Below, piece by piece: positions 6,264-10,236 of a DNA stretch of 10,236 bases. Every line of letters starts with the position of its first letter. Position 1 is the stretch's first letter. Below the pieces are notes generated by a model. The model saw only the letters and a list, made by a program, of their open reading frames with translations. It was not told the DNA's origin and made no database searches. Both the position numbers and the translations under genes were made by a program. The DNA is taken from positions 1 to 10,236 of the forward strand of contig CADCWJ010000126.1 in assembly GCA_902806365.1 (NCBI GenBank), in the 5' to 3' direction. This stretch comes from an uncultured Thermomicrobiales bacterium (GTDB lineage: Bacteria; Chloroflexota; Chloroflexia; Thermomicrobiales; UBA6265).

Positions 6264-7919
6264 ATGACCGAAGTGGACATCATTGTGCCCGCGCCACCGG
6301 ATGAGGCGGTCGCGGCTCCGGCCGCGAGCGATAACTCCGCGCTGGCCCAGGAGGTGCGCCGGCGCCGCACCTTCGCGATCATTTCCCACCCCGACGCCGG
6401 AAAAACGACGTTGACCGAAAAGCTTTTGCTGTACGGCGGGGCCGTCCAGCTCGCCGGTTCGGTGTCGGCCCGCAAGACGCAGCGCCACGCGGCCTCCGAC
6501 TGGATGGCGATGGAACAGGAGCGGGGCATCTCGATCACCTCGACGGTGCTTGCCTTCCCGTATCGGGGCTATCAACTTAACCTGCTCGATACCCCGGGCC
6601 ACCAGGATTTCTCCGAAGACACCTACCGGACCCTGACCGCCGTCGACAGCGCGGTGATGGTGCTGGATGGTGCCCGCGGGATCGAGCCGCAAACGCTGAA
6701 GCTGTTCGAGGTCTGCCGCCGCCAGCACACGCCGATCTTCACCTTCATCAACAAGATCGACCGGCCTGCCCAACCCCCGCTGGACCTGATGGACGAGATC
6801 GAACAAAAGCTCGGGCTCCAGACGTATCCGGTGAACTGGCCAATCGGCGACGGACCTGATTTCCGGGGTGTCTATGACCGTGGCTCGAAGACCGTGCATC
6901 TTTTCGAGCGAACCACCCACGGCGCGAAGCCGGTGCCGGTCCAGATGGCCGGGCTCGATGACCCGGTCCTGGACGAGCGGATCGGACCGGGTCTGGCGGC
7001 CCAGCTCCGGGAGGATATGGAGCTGCTCGACATGGCGGGCACGCCGTTCGACATCGGCGAGGTGCGGGCGGGGAACCTTACGCCCGTCTTCTTTGGGTCG
7101 GCGCTTACCAACTTCGGCGTGCAGCTCTTCCTCGACCGGTTCATCCAGATCGCGCCCGAGCCCACAGCGCACGCGACGACGGAGCGCGAGATCAACCCGA
7201 CTGATGACATCTTTTCGGGGTTCGTGTTCAAGATCCAGGCAAACATGGACCCGCGCCACCGTGACCGCGTCGCCTATCTCCGGATCGTTTCCGGCAAGTT
7301 CGAACGCGACATGGATGCCTGGCACCCACGAGCCCGGCGCAAGGTCCGCCTGTCGCGGCCGATGCGGCTGTTTGGCCAGGACCGCGAGGTGGTCGACGAG
7401 GCGTTTGCCGGTGACGTGGTCGGTCTGATCAACCCGGGCACCTTTACGATCGGTGACACCATCAGCTCGGAGGAGATCGGGCGCTTCCCGCCCTTGCCGC
7501 GGTTCCAGCCCGAGTTCTTTGCGCTACTGCGGCATGCGCGAGCCGACCGCTACAAGCAGTTCCTGAAAGGGTTGACCCAGATCGAGGAGGAGGGCGCGAT
7601 CCAGCTCTTCTATCCGGTCAGCACCGGAAGTCGCGAGCCGATCATGGCGGCGGTCGGCGCGCTCCAGTTCGATGTCGTCCGGTTCCGACTCGAAGCTGAG
7701 TACAACGTGGAGACGGTGATGGAGCCGCTGACCTTCACGGCGGCGCGCTGGGTATCCGGCGACAACGAGGAAATCACGACGATTGGCAATGGCCGGGGCC
7801 GGATGCGGGCGGAGGATGGCGCGGGCCGGAGCGTGATGCTGTTCACCACCGAGTGGGATCTCCGCTTCGCCGAGGAGAATGCCGCAAACGTCGAGTTCAG
7901 CGCCCTCGCGGTCATCTAG
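6264..7919 (+). CDS. prfC: Peptide chain release factor 3
   Basis: RF3 is a ribosome-bound translational GTPase that releases RF1 or RF2 from the ribosome after the peptide is freed. The 551 residues cover the whole family: G1/P-loop SHPDAGKTT (41-49), the RF3-typical segment SDWMAMEQERGISITST (78-94) with switch I, G3 DTPGHQDFSED (109-119), and G4 NKID (163-166). Later domains are marked by TPVFFGSALTNFGV, GFVFKIQANMDPRHRDRVAY and GALQFDVVRFRLEAEYNVE, all close to E. coli RF3. The FSEDTYRTLTAVD stretch separates it from EF-G. The ATG at 6264 has AGGGG seven bases upstream. Compared with E. coli RF3 (529 residues) there is an N-terminal extension of about 21 residues rich in Ala and Pro, before the conserved EVRRRRTFAII. 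No other ATG start precedes the P-loop, so the extension appears real. It begins the plus-strand block whose downstream genes encode peptidases; a functional link to them is not established. Confidence 0.98.
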   Translation: MTEVDIIVPAPPDEAVAAPAASDNSALAQEVRRRRTFAIISHPDAGKTTLTEKLLLYGGAVQLAGSVSARKTQRHAASDWMAMEQERGISITSTVLAFPYRGYQLNLLDTPGHQDFSEDTYRTLTAVDSAVMVLDGARGIEPQTLKLFEVCRRQHTPIFTFINKIDRPAQPPLDLMDEIEQKLGLQTYPVNWPIGDGPDFRGVYDRGSKTVHLFERTTHGAKPVPVQMAGLDDPVLDERIGPGLAAQLREDMELLDMAGTPFDIGEVRAGNLTPVFFGSALTNFGVQLFLDRFIQIAPEPTAHATTEREINPTDDIFSGFVFKIQANMDPRHRDRVAYLRIVSGKFERDMDAWHPRARRKVRLSRPMRLFGQDREVVDEAFAGDVVGLINPGTFTIGDTISSEEIGRFPPLPRFQPEFFALLRHARADRYKQFLKGLTQIEEEGAIQLFYPVSTGSREPIMAAVGALQFDVVRFRLEAEYNVETVMEPLTFTAARWVSGDNEEITTIGNGRGRMRAEDGAGRSVMLFTTEWDLRFAEENAANVEFSALAVI

Positions 7920-7992
7920 CGGGGGGAGAGCGGGAGCCCGCGTCACCATGCGAACGGTACACTCCGGCCTGTGAGGATGACTGAGACCGGCA

Positions 7993-8009
7993 CGCGACCC
8001 GTGGTCGCG
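7993..8009 (+). other. Tight hairpin in the leader of the oligopeptidase gene
   Basis: CGCGACC (7993-7999) and GGTCGCG (8003-8009) are perfectly complementary with only a 3-base loop, about nine bases before the AGGGAG ribosome binding site of the next gene. It may shield or expose the translation start, or stabilise a processed transcript. A smaller stem (GCGGG/CCCGC) lies near 7930-7941, just after prfC. Neither has a following T-run. Confidence 0.3.
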
Positions 8010-8030
8010 CGACACGTCAGGGAGTGCTTC

Positions 8031-9851
8031 ATGGCAACTGAGACGGCCCAGGCGGCGTTGCCGCATTGGGACATGACGACGATCTACCCTTCTGTGGAAT
8101 CACCCGAGTTCACCCAGGCGGTCGCCGGCCTGGAGGGACAGATCGCCGCGCTCGAGAAGCAGGCCGAGGACCTTCCGGCTGGGAACGGGACGATCGACGA
8201 CGCCACCGTGACGCGGTTCGAGGCGATCGTCGGCGCGCTGGACGAAGCCTTGGGGCTCGCCATGCTCAGCGAGGCATTCGTCTACGGGTTCATCGCCACC
8301 AACTCCCGCGACGCGGCGGCGCAGGCCAAGGAAAGCGAGCTGCGTCAACTCTTCTCGCGGATGTCGAAGATCGAGACCCGCCTCACCGCCTGGGTCGGCT
8401 CCCTCGATGGGGAGGCCCTGATCGCACGGTCACCGGTGGCCGCCGAACAGGCGTATCTGGTCCGCCAGTCCGTCGTCGCCGCCAGGCATCTGATGGCGCA
8501 ACCGGAGGAGGATCTGGCCGCCGAGCTGACCCTCTCCGGCGGCTCGGCCTGGGGCAAGCTGCACGTAGACCTGACCTCGCAACTCATGGTTCCGGTCGAG
8601 AAAGAACCGGGCACGATCGTAGAGCTGCCGATGAGCGAGATCCGGAACTTGGCGACGGACCCGGATCGCGGTGTCCGCGAGCGCGCCTTCACCGCCGAGA
8701 TCAAGACATGGTCCCTCTGGGCGACCCCCATCGCTGGCGCGTTGAACGGAGTCAAGGGCGAGCACGCCACGCTCGCCGATCGACGTGGCTGGAACGAGAT
8801 TCTCGACCAGTCGTTGTTCCAGAATCACATCGACCGCAAGACGCTCGACGCCATGCTCGGGGCGGCGCGGGCGGCGTTTCCGGATATTCGCCGCTACCTC
8901 AAGGCGAAGGCGCGAGCGCTCGGGCTTGAGCAACTCGCCTGGTACGACCTCACCGCACCGCTGTCCAGCAATGACAAGGTCTGGTCGTGGGACGAGGCGG
9001 TTGCCTTTCTCAACGATCAGTTCGGCAGCTACTCGCCAAAGATGCGGGAACTGGCCGAGCGCGCCGTGCGGGAGCGGTGGATCGATGCCGAGCCACGGCC
9101 CGGCAAGGTCGGTGGCGCGTTCTGCATGCCGGTCCGGGACGACGAATCGCGCATCCTTGCGAACTACACCCCTGCCTTCGACGGCGTCAGCACGCTCGCC
9201 CACGAGCTGGGGCATGCCTATCACAACCTCTGCCAGGCGTCGGTCTCGCCCCTGCGGCGGATGCAGACGCCGATGACCCTGGCGGAAACAGCCAGCACTT
9301 TCTGCGAGACGATCCTGCGCAAGGCCGCGATCGCGCAGGGCACCGAGGACGAGCAACTCACGATTCTCGAAGGCGCGCTGCAGGATGCCAGCGGCATCGT
9401 CGTGGATATTACGAGCCGGTTCCTGTTCGAGTCCGCCGTCTGCGAGCGGCGCAAGCATCGTGAGCTTTCGGCCGATGAGTTCTGCGAGCTGATGCTCGAC
9501 GCCCAGCGTCAGACATACGGCGATGGCGTTGCCAGCGACCAGCTGCATCCGTACATGTGGGCGGTCAAGACGCACTACTACTCGTCCGGCTATGCCTTCT
9601 ACAACTACCCGTACATGTTCGGGTTGCTCTTCGGCCTCGGGCTCTATGCCCAGTACGAGACCGATCCCGATACGTTCCGCACGAATTACGACGCGCTGCT
9701 GGCGTCGACCGGGGATGCCGATGCCGCCGAGCTGGCGGCACGGTTCGGGTTCGATATCCAGAACCCGGCATTCTGGGAGGGCAGCCTCAGCGTGATCAAG
9801 GCCGACGTCGATACCTTCGTCGCGCTCGTCGACCGGCGCGCCGGCGCCTGA
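8031..9851 (+). CDS. pepF: Oligoendopeptidase F, M3B-family zinc metallopeptidase
   Basis: A 606-residue cytosolic zinc endopeptidase that cuts short peptides, typically up to about 20 residues. The N-terminal helical part begins with the family-typical HWDMTTIYPSVESPEF. The zinc site is HELGH (391-395) with the third ligand E419 in LAETASTFCE. The substrate-binding and transition-state segment HYYSSGYAFYNYPYMFG (515-531) near the C-terminus is intact, as is FDGVSTLAHELGHAYH just before the catalytic helix. Length matches the family (about 600). The ATG at 8031 was chosen because AGGGAG lies six bases upstream and the conserved N-terminus starts here; an in-frame ATG at 7971 adds 20 residues not typical of the family. 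No signal peptide is seen. The M20 peptidase gene follows after 36 bases, so the two probably share a transcript and a role in peptide breakdown or recycling. Confidence 0.95.
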   Translation: MATETAQAALPHWDMTTIYPSVESPEFTQAVAGLEGQIAALEKQAEDLPAGNGTIDDATVTRFEAIVGALDEALGLAMLSEAFVYGFIATNSRDAAAQAKESELRQLFSRMSKIETRLTAWVGSLDGEALIARSPVAAEQAYLVRQSVVAARHLMAQPEEDLAAELTLSGGSAWGKLHVDLTSQLMVPVEKEPGTIVELPMSEIRNLATDPDRGVRERAFTAEIKTWSLWATPIAGALNGVKGEHATLADRRGWNEILDQSLFQNHIDRKTLDAMLGAARAAFPDIRRYLKAKARALGLEQLAWYDLTAPLSSNDKVWSWDEAVAFLNDQFGSYSPKMRELAERAVRERWIDAEPRPGKVGGAFCMPVRDDESRILANYTPAFDGVSTLAHELGHAYHNLCQASVSPLRRMQTPMTLAETASTFCETILRKAAIAQGTEDEQLTILEGALQDASGIVVDITSRFLFESAVCERRKHRELSADEFCELMLDAQRQTYGDGVASDQLHPYMWAVKTHYYSSGYAFYNYPYMFGLLFGLGLYAQYETDPDTFRTNYDALLASTGDADAAELAARFGFDIQNPAFWEGSLSVIKADVDTFVALVDRRAGA

Positions 9852-9887
9852 ACCTGGCATCTCCTCGCATCTGGAAGGGGTGAGGAC

Positions 9888-10236
9888 ATGGCACATCCGG
9901 GTTGGGAAGCGACCCTCGCCAGCAGCGAGGACCAGGCCGTGGCCGAGCTTCTCGAGCTCCTGCGTATTCCCAGCGTCAGTACCGATCTAGCGCGCGGGAC
10001 CGATGTCCTGGCTGCCGCCGGATGGGTCCGGGACCGGCTTGCTCTCGCGGGATTCCCGGACGTTCGGCTGATCCCCACCGCGAGGCATCCGGTCGTGATA
10101 GGCCGGTGGGAGGTGAACGCCGCCCTGCCCACGGTGCTGATCTACGGGCATTATGATGTGCAACCCGAAGATCCGGTCGATCTCTGGGATACGGCACCGT
10201 TCGAGCCCACGATCCGAGACGGACGGGTCTTCGCGC
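9888..10236 (+). CDS. M20-family metallopeptidase (dipeptidase), N-terminal fragment
   Basis: The first 116 codons of a gene that leaves the window on the right. M20 peptidases are di-zinc enzymes that remove terminal residues from dipeptides or short peptides, or hydrolyse related amides. The early helix AVAELLELLRIPSVST (17-32) is typical, and LIYGHYDVQPEDPVDLW (84-100) holds the first metal ligand H88 and the conserved D90. The motif form YGHYDVQP..PVDLW followed by PFEPTIRDGRVFA marks the dipeptidase/carnosinase-like branch rather than ArgE or DapE. The ATG at 9888 has AGGGG seven bases upstream. The gene is 36 bases past the pepF stop, consistent with an operon. The remaining metal ligands and dimerisation domain lie beyond the window, so integrity cannot be judged. 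Confidence 0.93.
   Translation, partial: MAHPGWEATLASSEDQAVAELLELLRIPSVSTDLARGTDVLAAAGWVRDRLALAGFPDVRLIPTARHPVVIGRWEVNAALPTVLIYGHYDVQPEDPVDLWDTAPFEPTIRDGRVFA

Noticed and set aside
6072..9896. Long minus-strand open frames opposite prfC and pepF (6072-7325, 8430-9896)
   Set aside because: Antisense shadows of two well-identified proteins; composition is Arg/His/Glu-rich with no motifs.
1..10236. Defence system, mobile element, prophage or CRISPR
   Set aside because: No transposase, integrase, phage, toxin-antitoxin, restriction or Cas gene and no repeat array was seen. All recognisable genes are metabolic or housekeeping.

Overview
The window is dense bacterial DNA with an estimated G+C content a little over 60 percent and a strong preference for G or C at third codon positions. 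The protein repertoire, GC level and sequence style would fit a Chloroflexota bacterium of the Thermomicrobia/Sphaerobacter type. That is an impression from the proteins, not a proven assignment. I see no tRNA, rRNA, CRISPR array, insertion sequence, phage gene or attachment site.

The left half (about 1-5450) is transcribed on the minus strand. In transcription order it holds: a short HMA-fold protein that has lost one of its two metal-binding cysteines; a GT20-family glycosyltransferase related to trehalose-6-phosphate synthase; a roughly 400-base intergenic region with a candidate promoter and phased TTGTGA boxes; an HpcH/HpaI-family class II aldolase; a D-2-hydroxyacid dehydrogenase; and the N-terminal part of a membrane-anchored, DUF4015 (glycoside-hydrolase-like) protein that runs off the left edge.

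The right half (about 5790-10236) is transcribed on the plus strand. It holds a small zinc-ribbon protein of unknown function, peptide chain release factor 3 (prfC), an M3-family oligoendopeptidase F, and the start of an M20-family dipeptidase that runs off the right edge. The two halves diverge from a 341-base region at 5451-5791.

Aldolase and dehydrogenase are 67 bases apart and could form a unit for 2-keto acid or sugar-acid breakdown: the aldolase splits a 2-keto-3-deoxy acid to pyruvate and an aldehyde, and the dehydrogenase interconverts 2-keto and 2-hydroxy acids. The two peptidases are 36 bases apart and suit stepwise breakdown of short peptides in the cytosol. Most genes are ordinary housekeeping or metabolic genes. 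I found no convincing new multi-gene system. The best leads are the unassigned zinc-ribbon protein, the one-cysteine HMA protein, the atypical GT20 enzyme, and the promoter flanked by inverted TTGTGA boxes upstream of the aldolase.
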